The position numbers were made by a program, and so were the translations under genes. Under the pieces are notes generated by a model. That model saw only the letters and a list, made by a program, of their open reading frames with translations, did not search any database and had not been told where the DNA came from. 64,000 nucleotides of DNA, from contig CAVSAR010000001.1 of assembly GCA_963726085.1 (NCBI GenBank), positions 806,001-870,000 of the forward strand. The letters run 5' to 3'. Below are positions 51,318 through 61,840 of the stretch, in pieces. How positions within the stretch are numbered: the first letter of the stretch is position 1; each line of letters opens with the position of its first letter. This DNA is from ZC4RG30 sp963726085 (GTDB taxonomy: Bacteria > Pseudomonadota > Gammaproteobacteria > Steroidobacterales > Steroidobacteraceae).

Positions 51318-52847
51318 TCAGGTAACCGGCACGAGCCTGACGATCCGCCCACCCGACGCGTGCTCGAGCAGCAGATACACCAGCCCATCCGGTCCAACCG
51401 CCACGTCACGGATGCGACCCAGGCCGGTAAGCAGCAATTCCCTGTGTACGACCTCGTCGCCCTTGACCTCCATGCGATACAGCTCGGTGGCCTTGAGCGT
51501 GCCAACCAGCATGTTCTGCCGCCACTTGGGGAATGCCTTGCCGTCGTAGAAGGCAAAGCTCGATACCGCCGGCGTTGGCGTGAGGTCGACCTTGGGTTGC
51601 TCGATCTTGGTGAGGTCCACTTCGATGCCCAGCTGCTTGCCGTACTCCACGGGCGTGCCTTCGTAGGTCAGGCCCTTCGAATACAGCGGCCAGCCGTAGT
51701 TCCTGCCAGGCAGCAGCAGGTTGACCTCGTCGCCGCCACGCTGGCCCATTTCCGTTTCCCAGAGCTTGCCGGTCCTGGGATTGAACTCCAGGCCTTCCGG
51801 ACTGCGGTGACCATAGGTCCAGGTGCTGGCCAACTGCCCCGGGATCTTGGCGAAGGGATTGTCCGCCGGGATGGTGCCATCATCATTGACGCGGTGGATC
51901 TTGCCGTACGGCAGGCTCAGGTCCTGCACGCCGGCAAACTCCGAGCCGCCCTTGATCCCGATGCTGAGGAACACGTGGCCCTTGCCATCGAAGGCAATGC
52001 GCCCACCGGCTGCCATGTCGGGCATGGCCGTGTAGTTCTCGATATCCGTGTGCCAGATGGTCTGCTGGTCCACCCATTGGCCATCGCGGATTCGGCCGCG
52101 AACCAGCACGACCATCGACACCGGCCGGTTGACCTTGCGACTCAACTCATTGCAGCCGTGGCAACGGTCGGTGTAGCTGAGGTAGATCCAGCCGTTGCGT
52201 GCGTAGTCGGGATGCAGGGCAACGTCCAGCAGGTAGCCCATGCCGTAGACGATCTTGAGGCCGGGGGCCAGGAACCCGTCGTCGTAGACTTTTGGCGTAC
52301 CGCTTATCAGGTCCGAGAGATTGCCGTCTGGCGAGACAATTCTCAGGCCACGGGTCTTTTCGGTGACCAGGATCCGCCCATCGGGCAACGGCGCGATCGA
52401 ATACGGCAGGCGGTCGATTCCCGTGGCCACCAGCTCCACGCGAAACGCGTGTTTCTCGCTGTGGATATTGCCTTCCGGCAGGGCCGCAGGTTCCCCCACC
52501 TTGAAGTCGGTATAGCCCAGGCCGGCGCGCTTTTCGGCAACGTATGTAGCCAGCAGGCGAATCTGGATGTCGCTCATGGTCGCCGACCATGCGGGCATGT
52601 TGGTGCCCGCAGATCCCGCGGCGATGCTCTTCGTGAGCTCCGCTATGGAGTCGCCGTGCTTGAGCTTGACTCCGGCCAGCGGTGGTCCCTGCGCCGCACC
52701 CTGCATGTTGTCGCCGTGACACACACTGCAAAATTGAGCGTACGGCCCGCCGAAGGGATCCTGCGTTGGCGGCGGGGCTGCCGCGAATGTGTTGAGCGTG
52801 AAGGTGCACGCGGCTGCGAACAATGACTGGCGTTTCTTGAGCTGCAT
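51318..52847 (-). CDS. PQQ-dependent sugar dehydrogenase with N-terminal cytochrome c domain
   Basis: 509 residues, exported (signal peptide about 1-23). First a small class I cytochrome c (FCSVCHGDNM heme motif near residue 40, axial Met in TNMPAWSA), then a six-bladed soluble glucose-dehydrogenase/Yli-I domain from about 135: DGRILVTEK, LDVALHPDYARNGWIYLSY, YGHRSPEGLEFNP and EMGQRGGDEVN. It would oxidise an aldose at the PQQ site and pass electrons directly to the fused heme. An extra CHGCN pair sits in the second region. ATG at 52847. No PQQ synthesis genes are in the window. Confidence 0.93.
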   Translation of the reverse strand: MQLKKRQSLFAAACTFTLNTFAAAPPPTQDPFGGPYAQFCSVCHGDNMQGAAQGPPLAGVKLKHGDSIAELTKSIAAGSAGTNMPAWSATMSDIQIRLLATYVAEKRAGLGYTDFKVGEPAALPEGNIHSEKHAFRVELVATGIDRLPYSIAPLPDGRILVTEKTRGLRIVSPDGNLSDLISGTPKVYDDGFLAPGLKIVYGMGYLLDVALHPDYARNGWIYLSYTDRCHGCNELSRKVNRPVSMVVLVRGRIRDGQWVDQQTIWHTDIENYTAMPDMAAGGRIAFDGKGHVFLSIGIKGGSEFAGVQDLSLPYGKIHRVNDDGTIPADNPFAKIPGQLASTWTYGHRSPEGLEFNPRTGKLWETEMGQRGGDEVNLLLPGRNYGWPLYSKGLTYEGTPVEYGKQLGIEVDLTKIEQPKVDLTPTPAVSSFAFYDGKAFPKWRQNMLVGTLKATELYRMEVKGDEVVHRELLLTGLGRIRDVAVGPDGLVYLLLEHASGGRIVRLVPVT

Positions 52848-52866
52848 AGCTGCTTCCTTGCGACTC

Positions 52867-53531
52867 TCAGATGTAGTCCCGCTTGCGGGCAGTGACATAC
52901 GCGGCAAATACCAGCGCGAACACGATTGCCAGCACCTCGCCCGCAACCATCCAGAGGGCGAATGGGGTCCATGCGATCTGCGGACCGCGCATCGGGCCGG
53001 CGATTTCGGGCTGGTTGAGCGTCACCATGAACAGGCTGAAACAGATGTTGACCACCAGGATGACCATGCCGGACATGATTTCCGAGGTGATTACGAACAT
53101 CGCCGACAGCGTGATACTGAACAGGGCCAGCACGAACCCCTGCAGTACCAGCGCGTAGACCACCATGCCCAGCTTGGCCTGGGGCGGCAGCAGGAACATG
53201 ACGATGCCCGCTGCAGTCAGCACCAGCCAGGGAATACCGTAGGACAGATAGGCCGACAGCAGCTTGGACAATTCGTACTGGTAGCCGGAGATGGGCAGGC
53301 TCAGTGCGAACGTGCGCGAACGATCCTTGCGCTCCCCTAACAGGCTAGTCATCGCGATGAAGATGGCGCCGGCCACGTTTGCGGTCAGGAACAGGATGCC
53401 GCCGACCGCAAAGCCCACCTTGCCCAAGGCCATCAGCACCAGCGATACCAGCCCCACTCCCGCGGTGGCGATCATAAGACCGCGCATCAGGTACAGATCC
53501 TTGCGCACCAGCGCCCAGAACACAGACGATC

Positions 53532-53535
<4 letters not shown>
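52867..53535 (-). CDS. ABC-2 type permease
   Basis: 222 residues with six predicted helices (such as LVLTAAGIVMFLL and VLAIVFALVFAAYVTA). It resembles small permeases that work with YtrA-regulated ATPases. Its ATG overlaps the ATPase stop, and it is the third gene of the gntR-ATPase-permease operon. It ends 19 bases before the PQQ dehydrogenase start. Confidence 0.85.
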
Positions 53536-54436
<901 letters not shown>

Positions 54437-54440
<4 letters not shown>

Positions 54441-54856
54441 GGCTTTCCCTTGGTGGTGCGGCTGACCTTGAGCAGTCGCGCGGCCAGTTGCTCGTCGTTG
54501 AGGTTCAGCATGGCCGCGACATGCGCGGCGGCTTCAAGGTGCTGGTCAAGTTCCTGTTCCTTGAGCGAGTCGCCCAGGTTGACGTCGTCGGCCACGAACG
54601 ATCCGCGTCCCTGCCGGGTCTGGATCACGCCTTCGTGTTCCAGCTCCAGGTAGGCACGCTTGATGGTGATGACACTGACGCGGATGGATGCGGCCAGCGC
54701 GCGGATCGAGGGGATCTCCTGGCCCGACTTCATCTCTCCCACCGCGATGCGGTGCCGAATCTGGTCCTTGACCTGCTGGTAAAGGGGCCTGGGATCGGTC
54801 TGCGAGATCAAAAACGGACTGTGTATGTCTGTATCCACTGTATACACAGTATGCAC
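54437..54856 (-). CDS. GntR-family (YtrA subfamily) transcriptional regulator
   Basis: 139 residues. N-terminal GntR winged helix: PLYQQVKDQIRHRIAVGEMKSGQEIPSIRALAASIRVSVITIKRAYLELEHEGVIQTRQGRGSFV, then a short helical C-terminus (LDQHLEAAAHVAAMLNLNDEQLAARLLKVS), the YtrA layout without ligand domain. It should repress this ABC operon. GTG at 54856 overlaps the promoter's -10 box; if that promoter is used the real start is the in-frame TTG at 54811 (FLISQTDPRPLYQQ). Confidence 0.93.
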
Positions 54857-54876
54857 AGACCAAAATCCGACGTCAA
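54837..54876 (-). promoter_or_regulatory. Promoter and likely YtrA/GntR operator
   Basis: Minus strand TTGACG (54871-54876) and CATACT (54848-54853) are 17 bases apart. A perfect inverted repeat ACTGT-N4-ACAGT (54837-54850) covers the -10 and the expected transcription start, an ideal place for autorepression. Confidence 0.6.
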
Positions 54877-54886
54877 CAGGCTGTAT

Positions 54887-56089
54887 TCAGCCCCGACCCC
54901 TCGCCAGGGGCCTCAAGCTCAGCCCGCCGGTGCTCCGCCTGGGATCCTTGCAGCGATAAGGCGCGTACGGGACGTCGGCTGGAAACACCACGTCGGTGCC
55001 GCGCCAGGGTTCGGCCAGGTATTCAGGATCCTCGGCCACGTACTGCCGGGTGAGCCTTACCGGCCCCGGCTCCAGGCGAAACCGCTCGGTGATATGCAGT
55101 CGTGCGCCATGCAGCAGACGCCCGTCCGCGTTCAACACGCCAGGCAGGAATGTCGTCGTCTCCACTACCAGCGTGTCGGCCTCCCAGTGGCCAATCGAGT
55201 ACCCATCGCGCGACGGCTTCACGCCCGCCGGCACCGCTTGCTGGTCCAGGTGGATCACGCGGACCAGGTCCATGTGGCCATACTGCATCGTGATGCGCGT
55301 CGGCGACTGCGTGACGCGATTGACCACGGAGTCGAAAGTCCAGTCGAACAGGATGCTGGTGGGCTCGCATCGCAGTCGCGGATTTTCGCGCGAGGCCGGA
55401 TTGAAATTACGCGATGCCTTTTGGCCGATTGCCGTGAGCTTCACGGGGATGGGACGATCCCACGCCGCGCGCACCGGGTCGGCAGCCAGGGATTCCGGCG
55501 ACCCACGCGCGCCGGGAAAGGCCTTCTGGCCCGCAGGCAGTTCGCCTGGCTGCATTTTTCCCGCAGCGCTCAAGGGAACCAGCGTGCCGGATTGTCCGCG
55601 CGGATCCGACATCACGCGCTGCTCGGCGGCCCAGTCACCGGCCAGGTTGGGGGCACCGGCAGCCGTGCGCATGGGATGGGTCTTGGCTACCTGGTTGGTG
55701 GTGCTGGCGGCCAGCTGGCGCTGGCCGTAGCGATCCATGCGCGTGCCGTCGGCAAAGACAATCGTGCCCAGGTAGCAGTAGGCCGGCTTGGTGCGCTCGG
55801 GTGAACCGGTGATGGTCAAGGTACTGCCGATCTTGAACATCTCCGTCGTCCAGCCCGAGCGGCGCAGGGAATTGACCGAGCGCATTTCGCAGCGCCAATG
55901 CGTCAACGTGCCATCGGTTCCCTTGACGTCGACAAAGATCCAGGCATGCGGATTTATCAGGTCGATGCGTACCAGCGTGCCGGTGATCGACAGGTCCTTG
56001 TTCAGGTCCCAGTTAGAGATGCCGTGATGGGCCGGCGCCTGGGCACAGGCACCGGCAATAGCGACCATCAGCAGGATTTTTCGCAGCAT
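54887..56089 (-). CDS. Exported DUF6152-family protein
   Basis: 400 residues. Signal peptide (LLMVAIAGACAQAPAHHG) then SNWDLNKDLSITGTLVRIDLINPHAWIFVDVKG, the small beta domain of DUF6152, in which HHG and PHAW are conserved. A long C-terminal region (from about 140) with VIHLDQQAVPAGVKPSRDGYSIGHWEADTLVVETT matches the beta domain of many secreted proteins in Steroidobacter- and sphingomonad-like bacteria. Function unknown. ATG at 56089; divergent from merR. Confidence 0.85.
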   Translation of the reverse strand: MLRKILLMVAIAGACAQAPAHHGISNWDLNKDLSITGTLVRIDLINPHAWIFVDVKGTDGTLTHWRCEMRSVNSLRRSGWTTEMFKIGSTLTITGSPERTKPAYCYLGTIVFADGTRMDRYGQRQLAASTTNQVAKTHPMRTAAGAPNLAGDWAAEQRVMSDPRGQSGTLVPLSAAGKMQPGELPAGQKAFPGARGSPESLAADPVRAAWDRPIPVKLTAIGQKASRNFNPASRENPRLRCEPTSILFDWTFDSVVNRVTQSPTRITMQYGHMDLVRVIHLDQQAVPAGVKPSRDGYSIGHWEADTLVVETTTFLPGVLNADGRLLHGARLHITERFRLEPGPVRLTRQYVAEDPEYLAEPWRGTDVVFPADVPYAPYRCKDPRRSTGGLSLRPLARGRG

Positions 56090-56092
56090 GAC

Positions 56093-56121
56093 TTGACCCT
56101 CCCCCGACGTCACAGTCTAAG
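56093..56121 (+). promoter_or_regulatory. Promoter of the MerR regulator
   Basis: TTGACC (56093-56098) and TCTAAG (56116-56121), 17 bases apart. The expected start is at or just before the ATG at 56130, so the transcript may be leaderless; an AAGG seven bases before the ATG could also act as ribosome binding site. Confidence 0.4.
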
Positions 56122-56129
56122 GTGCCGCC

Positions 56130-56903
56130 ATGTCGATGCATACAGTCAAGCAACTGGCCAGGCTCTCCGGGGTTTCGGTGCGCACCCTGCACTACTACGA
56201 CCAGATCGGTCTGCTGCGCCCGGCGCAGGTGGGCGCCAACGGCTACCGCTACTACGGCCGCGAGGAACTGCTGCGCCTGCAGCAGATCCTCCTGCACCGG
56301 GAGCTGGGACTGCCCCTGGACGGCATTGCCGCCCTGCTGGATGACAGTGACCGCGGCCGCGTTGACCGGTTGCGCGAACATCGCCAGCAGCTGGTGCAAC
56401 GCACCGATCACTACCGGGAATTGATCGCAACCCTCGATCGCACGATCGCGGAGCTAGAAGGAGGGCCAAAAGTGGATACCAAGCAGCTTTACACAGGTTT
56501 TTCTGCCGCCAAACAGGCTGAGTACGAGGCCCAGCTGGTGGAGCGGTTCGGCGAATCCATGCGCGAATCGATCAAGACGTCGCGGCATCGTGTCGAGACG
56601 CTGAGCAAGGAAGAAATCGCCGGCCACATGCAGGAGCTGGCAGAGATTGAGACAGCCTTGGCGCAGCACTGTCGCATGCAGACTGCCGCGGGTGACCCGG
56701 CGCTCATTGCGCTGCTGGTCAGGCATCGGGCCTGGGTGTCCACCATGTGGGGCAAGCCCTGCCCGATGCAACGCTACGCCGGCCTGGCCGACCTGTATGA
56801 ATCGCATCCCGACTTCAGGGCGCGCTATGAAACCCTGGCGCCGGGGCTGGCCGACTACCTGCCGGCGGTTATGCGTGAGTTCGCCAACCCTGCTTCCGAG
56901 TAG
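56130..56903 (+). CDS. MerR-family regulator with TipAS ligand domain
   Basis: 257 residues. N-terminal MerR winged helix (TVKQLARLSGVSVRTLHYYDQIGLLRPAQVGANGYRYY), coiled-coil dimer helix (about 75-115), then TipAS-type globin-like domain (about 125-250) with HRAWVSTMWGKP and YAGLADLYESHPDFRARYE. TipA-like proteins bind thiopeptide antibiotics and activate transcription. No target is adjacent except the divergent DUF6152 gene. The 3' end overlaps a convergent gene. Confidence 0.93.
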   Translation: MSMHTVKQLARLSGVSVRTLHYYDQIGLLRPAQVGANGYRYYGREELLRLQQILLHRELGLPLDGIAALLDDSDRGRVDRLREHRQQLVQRTDHYRELIATLDRTIAELEGGPKVDTKQLYTGFSAAKQAEYEAQLVERFGESMRESIKTSRHRVETLSKEEIAGHMQELAEIETALAQHCRMQTAAGDPALIALLVRHRAWVSTMWGKPCPMQRYAGLADLYESHPDFRARYETLAPGLADYLPAVMREFANPASE

Positions 56904-57220
56904 GTCGGGTCAGCAGCGGGCCGGGCCGGCTCCAGTTGCGGGAACGGATCCCCGCCCGTCAGGCGGCGCTGGCTGTTGAGCAGCCAGCGTTCGATGTGCG
57001 TGCGGAAGCGATCCACCGCTTCCTTGCGCTGCACGCTGGCGGCCGAACCGTCACTGCGTTCCTGTGCGGCGCATGACTGCCACCACCACTGCAGGCGATC
57101 CACGCGACCCCCGTCCATGTACGTGAAGGTGATTGTGAAGCGACGGCCCTCGTCGGTTGCGGGGAGCTCGGCGAATGCAAAGTAGGCCTCAACCGCTCGA
57201 GGCAATTGGATCTGCGACAT
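56855..57220 (-). CDS. Hypothetical 121-residue protein
   Basis: Cytoplasmic-looking protein with alpha-beta pattern: AVEAYFAFAELPATDEGRRFTITFTYMDGGRVDRLQWWWQSCAA then a basic helix (AVDRFRTHIERWLLNSQRRL). No known motif, though the plan recalls nuclear-transport-factor-like small proteins. ATG at 57220. Its last 49 bases lie over merR on the other strand. Confidence 0.6.
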   Translation of the reverse strand: MSQIQLPRAVEAYFAFAELPATDEGRRFTITFTYMDGGRVDRLQWWWQSCAAQERSDGSAASVQRKEAVDRFRTHIERWLLNSQRRLTGGDPFPQLEPARPAADPTYSEAGLANSRITAGR

Positions 57221-57334
57221 TCCCTGGACAACAACCCTTGAGTTGAAACTGGCTAATGATGCTGCATTGAGATGTTAGCAAAGACCCACGATGGCCGGCG
57301 CTACAACTCACGAGCCAAGATGGGCCGCGCGAAA

Positions 57335-57364
57335 CGCCTGCCGCCACAACAGTGGTGGCAGGCG
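57335..57364 (-). terminator. Factor-independent terminator of the alkaline phosphatase gene
   Basis: On the minus strand CGCCTGCCACCAC pairs with GTGGCGGCAGGCG (one mismatch) around TGTT, followed by TTTCGCG, about 25 bases after the phoA stop. Confidence 0.75.
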
Positions 57365-57390
57365 GCGCGAACTGGCTGCTACCCGAGGGT

Positions 57391-58899
57391 TCACAACCCC
57401 AGTGCGCGCCGCATGATGTGGTAGATCTCGTTCTGGTTGATCGCCCCACGGGCCAGGTCAGCGCCAGGTCCGCGTGCGTACAGCGCCACGTCCTCGCCAC
57501 CATGGGTTTCGCCGGACAGGCCCACCAGCGACTGCTGGTGAAAGTCCGGGGATGTCGTATCCACTGCCGACAGATCCTGGCCCCTGCCAGGCGCGACCAC
57601 GCGCTGCCCCGGCGCTGCCTCGTCCTGCATGGCAAAGCCTGGCCCGGTCGCGTATGAAAGCGTGGTGAACGGCTGCCCTTTGTAGTCGAGCGTCGGCGCG
57701 GTGGCCCCCGGCGCCTTGACCAGCCCCAGGATCGGATTGCCCCGCGCCGGGTACCCGGAAATCGTCAGCACATGGCTGTGGTCCGCAGTCACCAGGATCA
57801 GCGTGTCGCGAGAACTGGTCATGGTCGCGGCTGCCCGCACGGCGTCGGAAAAGGCAATGGTATCGGTGAGCGCACGATAGGCGTTGCCAAGGTGATGCCC
57901 GTGGTCGATACGACCACCCTCCACCATCAGGTAAAAACCCTTGCTGTTCCCGCTGAGCATCTGAATGGCCTTGCGGGTCATCTCCGTCAGCGAAGGTTCG
58001 CCGGCGGCATCCTTGGCGCGATCAGCCTCGAAATGCATGTTGCCGGGCTCGAACAATCCCAGCAGGTGCCGGGTACGCTTGGGGTCCACGGCCAGCAGGT
58101 CATCGCGCTTCCACACGAACTGGGACGCGTCCTGCGCCGCCACCCACTCCTTGATGAGGTTGCGGCCGTCCTTGCGCTTGCCCATCAGCGTCGGGTACTC
58201 AGGATCAGCCGTGGCCGTATCGGTCAACACTTCACGACCACCGCCCAGCACCACCTCCAGGCCACCGCCGGTCCTCTGGCGCGTCACCAGCTGCAGGGCA
58301 ATGTCCGCCAGCGTGGCCGATGGCGGCAGCTGGCCGGCGTATTGCCATTGGCGGTTGGGCGTATGGGCGTAGTTGGCTGCCGGGGTGGCGTCCGTGATCG
58401 TGGTGGTGGTAACTATGCCGGTTGCCAGGCCGTTTGCCGCGGCCAGTTCCAGCAAGGTCTGCAGCGAGTGGGCGGCGACGACCTTGGCGTCGGCCTCGTT
58501 GTATGCAAGCGTGGGGGCTACGGACAGCGCGCCATCATTGGCATGCCAGCCGGTAACCAGGGCCGTGGCGGTCGGCGCGGAATCCGAGACCTGCTGGTTG
58601 GCCGAGAACGTGCGCACCAGCGCGCTGTAGGGAAATTCCTCGAAGCTGAGGCGATTGTCCTCGCCTGATTCGCCGCGACGCTGACCCTCAAGGATGCGCG
58701 CCGCGGTAATGGTGCTGATGCCCATGCCGTCGCCGATGAACAGGATCACGTTGCGCGCATGCGTGCCGGTGCGCGGCAGTTCGCGACTGCGCTGTTCCAC
58801 CCGCTGCGCTGCGCGATCGTAGTCGGAAAGGTCCGCGCTCTGGACCAGGCTCCAGGCCACCAGCAGCACCACCGCAGTCAGCTTTCCCGAAATTCGCAT
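57391..58899 (-). CDS. phoA: Alkaline phosphatase
   Basis: 502 residues, exported (signal peptide ending near VQSADL). Metal and catalytic motifs: ILFIGDGMG, nucleophile Ser in SDSAPTATAL, MVEGGRIDHGHHLGNA, TADHSHV and the His in GETHGGEDV. Releases phosphate from monoesters in the periplasm. AGGAGGT lies seven bases before the ATG at 58899, a near-perfect ribosome binding site. No pho box is evident upstream. It is larger than E. coli PhoA, similar to the PhoA types of marine and soil Gammaproteobacteria. Confidence 0.96.
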   Translation of the reverse strand: MRISGKLTAVVLLVAWSLVQSADLSDYDRAAQRVEQRSRELPRTGTHARNVILFIGDGMGISTITAARILEGQRRGESGEDNRLSFEEFPYSALVRTFSANQQVSDSAPTATALVTGWHANDGALSVAPTLAYNEADAKVVAAHSLQTLLELAAANGLATGIVTTTTITDATPAANYAHTPNRQWQYAGQLPPSATLADIALQLVTRQRTGGGLEVVLGGGREVLTDTATADPEYPTLMGKRKDGRNLIKEWVAAQDASQFVWKRDDLLAVDPKRTRHLLGLFEPGNMHFEADRAKDAAGEPSLTEMTRKAIQMLSGNSKGFYLMVEGGRIDHGHHLGNAYRALTDTIAFSDAVRAAATMTSSRDTLILVTADHSHVLTISGYPARGNPILGLVKAPGATAPTLDYKGQPFTTLSYATGPGFAMQDEAAPGQRVVAPGRGQDLSAVDTTSPDFHQQSLVGLSGETHGGEDVALYARGPGADLARGAINQNEIYHIMRRALGL

Positions 58900-58952
58900 T
58901 CGAATACCTCCTGGTCGCGCATCTTGCACTATTCGTGGCAAGCTCGCCGCCC

Positions 58953-59150
58953 ATGAAGTTCCAGCACCGATGGCATTGAGGCACGATTCTCGCCACGCTG
59001 CTGCTACCCGCTCTTGCCCTGGCTCATGGCGTGTCCAGCCACGACGCGCCGTTCGTTTGCGCGGTGCAGGGCATGAATATCCGGCCGTGTTTCTCTGTCG
59101 GTGCGGAAAGTTGGCCCGCACGTAGCCACTTTCTGGCAGGGTCTCGTTGA
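58953..59150 (+). pseudogene. Remnant of a HupE/UreJ-family membrane protein
   Basis: A 66-codon stretch opening ATG with an in-frame TGA at codon 9, then ILATLLLPALALAHGVSSHDAPFV and GMNIRP, ending at TGA after HFLAGSR. The signal peptide followed by HGVS-x-D and a GMNI-like block is how HupE/UreJ proteins (metal permease-like) begin; the usual HMxxGxDHLLFL block should follow but is degenerate. It runs tail-to-tail into nasA. Probably decayed or frameshifted and truncated. Confidence 0.45.
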
Positions 59151-59153
59151 AGT

Positions 59154-61840
59154 CTACGCAGCTGGTCTCGCGCTGCGCGCCGGGACCATCCTCGCGATCT
59201 CAGGCCGGCACGAACCACAGTTGGTGCCGGCCCGCAGCAGCTGACCTACTTCTTCAACGGAGCCACATCCGGCCTTGATCGCATCCAGGATGGCGTTGGC
59301 ACCCACAGAAAAGCACGCGCAGATGGTGGGCCCCGGGTCGTAGTTGCCTGCAGCCGGCCTGCCGCGCAGCAGACTGCCGCGCTCGCCAGCCCCGACCTGA
59401 GCATTCCCAAACTGCTCGATGAGCCACGACCGTGCTGGAAGCGTTGCCGTGCGCTCCAGCAGCATGCAGGCCTCCAGCTTGCCGTCGGCCAGCACAGCAG
59501 CCCGGAAGCTGCCCGAGGATTCATCGTGGTACTCGATCCACTGTGCGACGCCGTCATTGCCAAACTGCGTTTGCAGCCAGGTGCGCGAAGGCATGGCGCC
59601 GTCGCCAGCCAGCTCGTATCGCCAACAGTTTTGCATCTTCGACATCGCCCACCAGGTTGAAGGCAAGTCCTGCACCGGGTTTCGGCTTAGCAGGAAGCCG
59701 CGCCAATCCATGTGCAAGCGCGTAACCCGTGCCGGCGTGTGCTTGAATTCCGGCTCACCGGACAATGGATCAACGACAGGGTTGACCGCTGCCCCGACCC
59801 GCGAGCCGCGCGCGTTCTGCTCGCTCCAGTGAATGGGCATGAAGACCATGCCCGGCGGCATATCGCCGCTGCAGCGCACGCGCGCCATGGACGCGCCCCA
59901 ACGCGTGGCCACCTTGGCAATCTCACCGGCCACCAGGCCCGCCGTCTCCAGATCATTGGCGTGCATGTCGACAAAGGGTTCTGGCTCGTGTGCATTGAGT
60001 GCTGGCGCCCGGCCCGAGCGGGTCATGGTGTGCCACTGATCACGGATCCGGCCCGTATTGAGGACCAACGGAAATTCGTCACTGGTCGCATGTCGCGGCG
60101 CCCGCGGCCAGGTGGCGACGAACCTCGCCCTGCCGTCCGCCGTGGGGAACCGGCCATCGGCGACAACCTGCTTCGACGCGCCCACCTCCTGGTCGCGACC
60201 CACCGGCCATTGGGTGGGCACCAGCCCATCCCAAGCGCCTGCGTCCAGGCCCGTCAGGCCCTGCAGGTCCAACCGGTAGCCGAATTCGCGGGAACACCGG
60301 GTAAGCCGCGTATGTTCATCAAATATCTGTGCCGGGGTTTCGTAGGCGAATGCGTCCGCATGGCCCATGCGGCGCGCTACGGCACTGAGGATCCACCAGT
60401 CCGGACGCGCCGCCTCCGGAAGCGGCAGGAAAGTGCGCTGCCGCGAGATGTGCCGATCAGAATTGGTGACCGTGCCGTCCTTTTCGCCCCAGGCCGCGGC
60501 GGGCAGCATCACGTGCGCATATCGCAGCGTGTCGTTCTTGGCGCACGCAATCGGACACGATGACCAGTTCACAGCGCTGCAGTGCGCGCTGGACCTGGTC
60601 GGCATCGGGCAGGCTGACCACCGGATTGGTGGCCATGATCCAGACCGCCTTGATGCGCCCGGCATCGATGGCCTCGAACAGGTCCACGGCCTTGAGACCA
60701 GGACGCTCGCGCGATGCGTGGCGAATTCCAGAACCGCTGCACGGCTGCGCGATGCGCGGGGATTCTCCAATGTCAGGTGCGCCGCCAGCTGCGTCGCCAT
60801 GCCGCCCACTTCGCGGCCACCCATGGCATTGGGCTGCCCGGTCATCGAGAACGGCCCCATGCCTGGGCGCCCGATACGCCCGGTGTAGCAGGTGACAGTT
60901 GATGATGCTGTTGACCTTGTCGGTGCCGGTCGAGGACTGGTTGACGCCCTGCGAAAAGGCAGTGACCACGCGCTCGGTGGTGGCGCCAAACAACTGAAGA
61001 AATGTCTGCACGACGCGCTTCGGACAGCCCACATGCCTGGGCGATGGCGGCCACGTCGGCGCTGGCTACCCGCGCCGCCTGCAACGCCGCGTCCAGGCCC
61101 GTGGTATGCGCGTCGATATAGGCTGATCTCCTGAGCGCTGTTGCGGCAAGCCAGGCGAGCAGGCCATTGAACAGCATCACGTCGGTGCCGGCTGCGCAGC
61201 GGCAGGTGCAGGTCGGCCAGTTCGCACGTGGCGGTGCGCCGCGGATCGATCACGACCAGGCGCATCGCGGGACGTCGCTCGCGCGCCGCGACAATGCGCT
61301 GCATCAGCACCGGATGGCACCAGGCGGTGTTGGAACCCACCAGCACGATCAGGTCGGCCAGCTCCAGATCGGCGTACTCGACCGGCACCAGGTCTTCGCC
61401 GAAGGCGCGCACGTGGCCGGCCACCGCCGATGACATGCACAGCCGCGAGTTGGTGTCGATGTTGGCCGTGCCGATGTAGCCCTTCATCAGCTTGTTGGCG
61501 ACGTAGTAGTCCTCGGTCAGCAGCTGGCCGGAGACATAGAAGGCAACCGAATCCGGGCCGTGCTGTCGATGCAGGCACGCAGGCGTGTCGCGACTGCATC
61601 GACGCGCCGTGTCCCAGTCGACCGGCTACGCCATCTACTTCGGCTGCAGCAGCCGACCCTCCAGGCCCACCGTCTCGGCCAGCGCCGCTGCCCTTGGAGC
61701 ACAGCCGACCACGATTGGCCGGATGTTCCGGATCACCTCGCACCTCGATCGCTCCGTCAGCGGCACGATCTCCGCCAGCACCCGCAGCCCACGCCGCAGT
61801 AGGGACAGGTGGTGCGCGTCGTGGTGACGGCCGCGGTCAC
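59154..61840 (-). CDS. nasA: Assimilatory nitrate reductase catalytic subunit NasA (multiply frameshifted)
   Basis: Molybdopterin (bis-MGD) enzyme reducing nitrate to nitrite in the cytoplasm, about 895 residues. Start GTG 61838-61840 overlaps the FAD-oxidoreductase stop. Pieces in order: [4Fe-4S] site CPYCGVGCG, EHPANRGRLCSKG, MKGYIGTANIDTNSRLCMSSAV, VGSNTAWCHPVL, FSMTGQPNAMGGREVGG-type block, SRTWLQTQFG, and a C-terminal BFD-like [2Fe-2S] domain CACFSVG ... NCGSCRPEI. Frame changes occur about every 100-300 bases upstream of 60900; the last 1.3 kb is one open frame. Confidence 0.92.
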
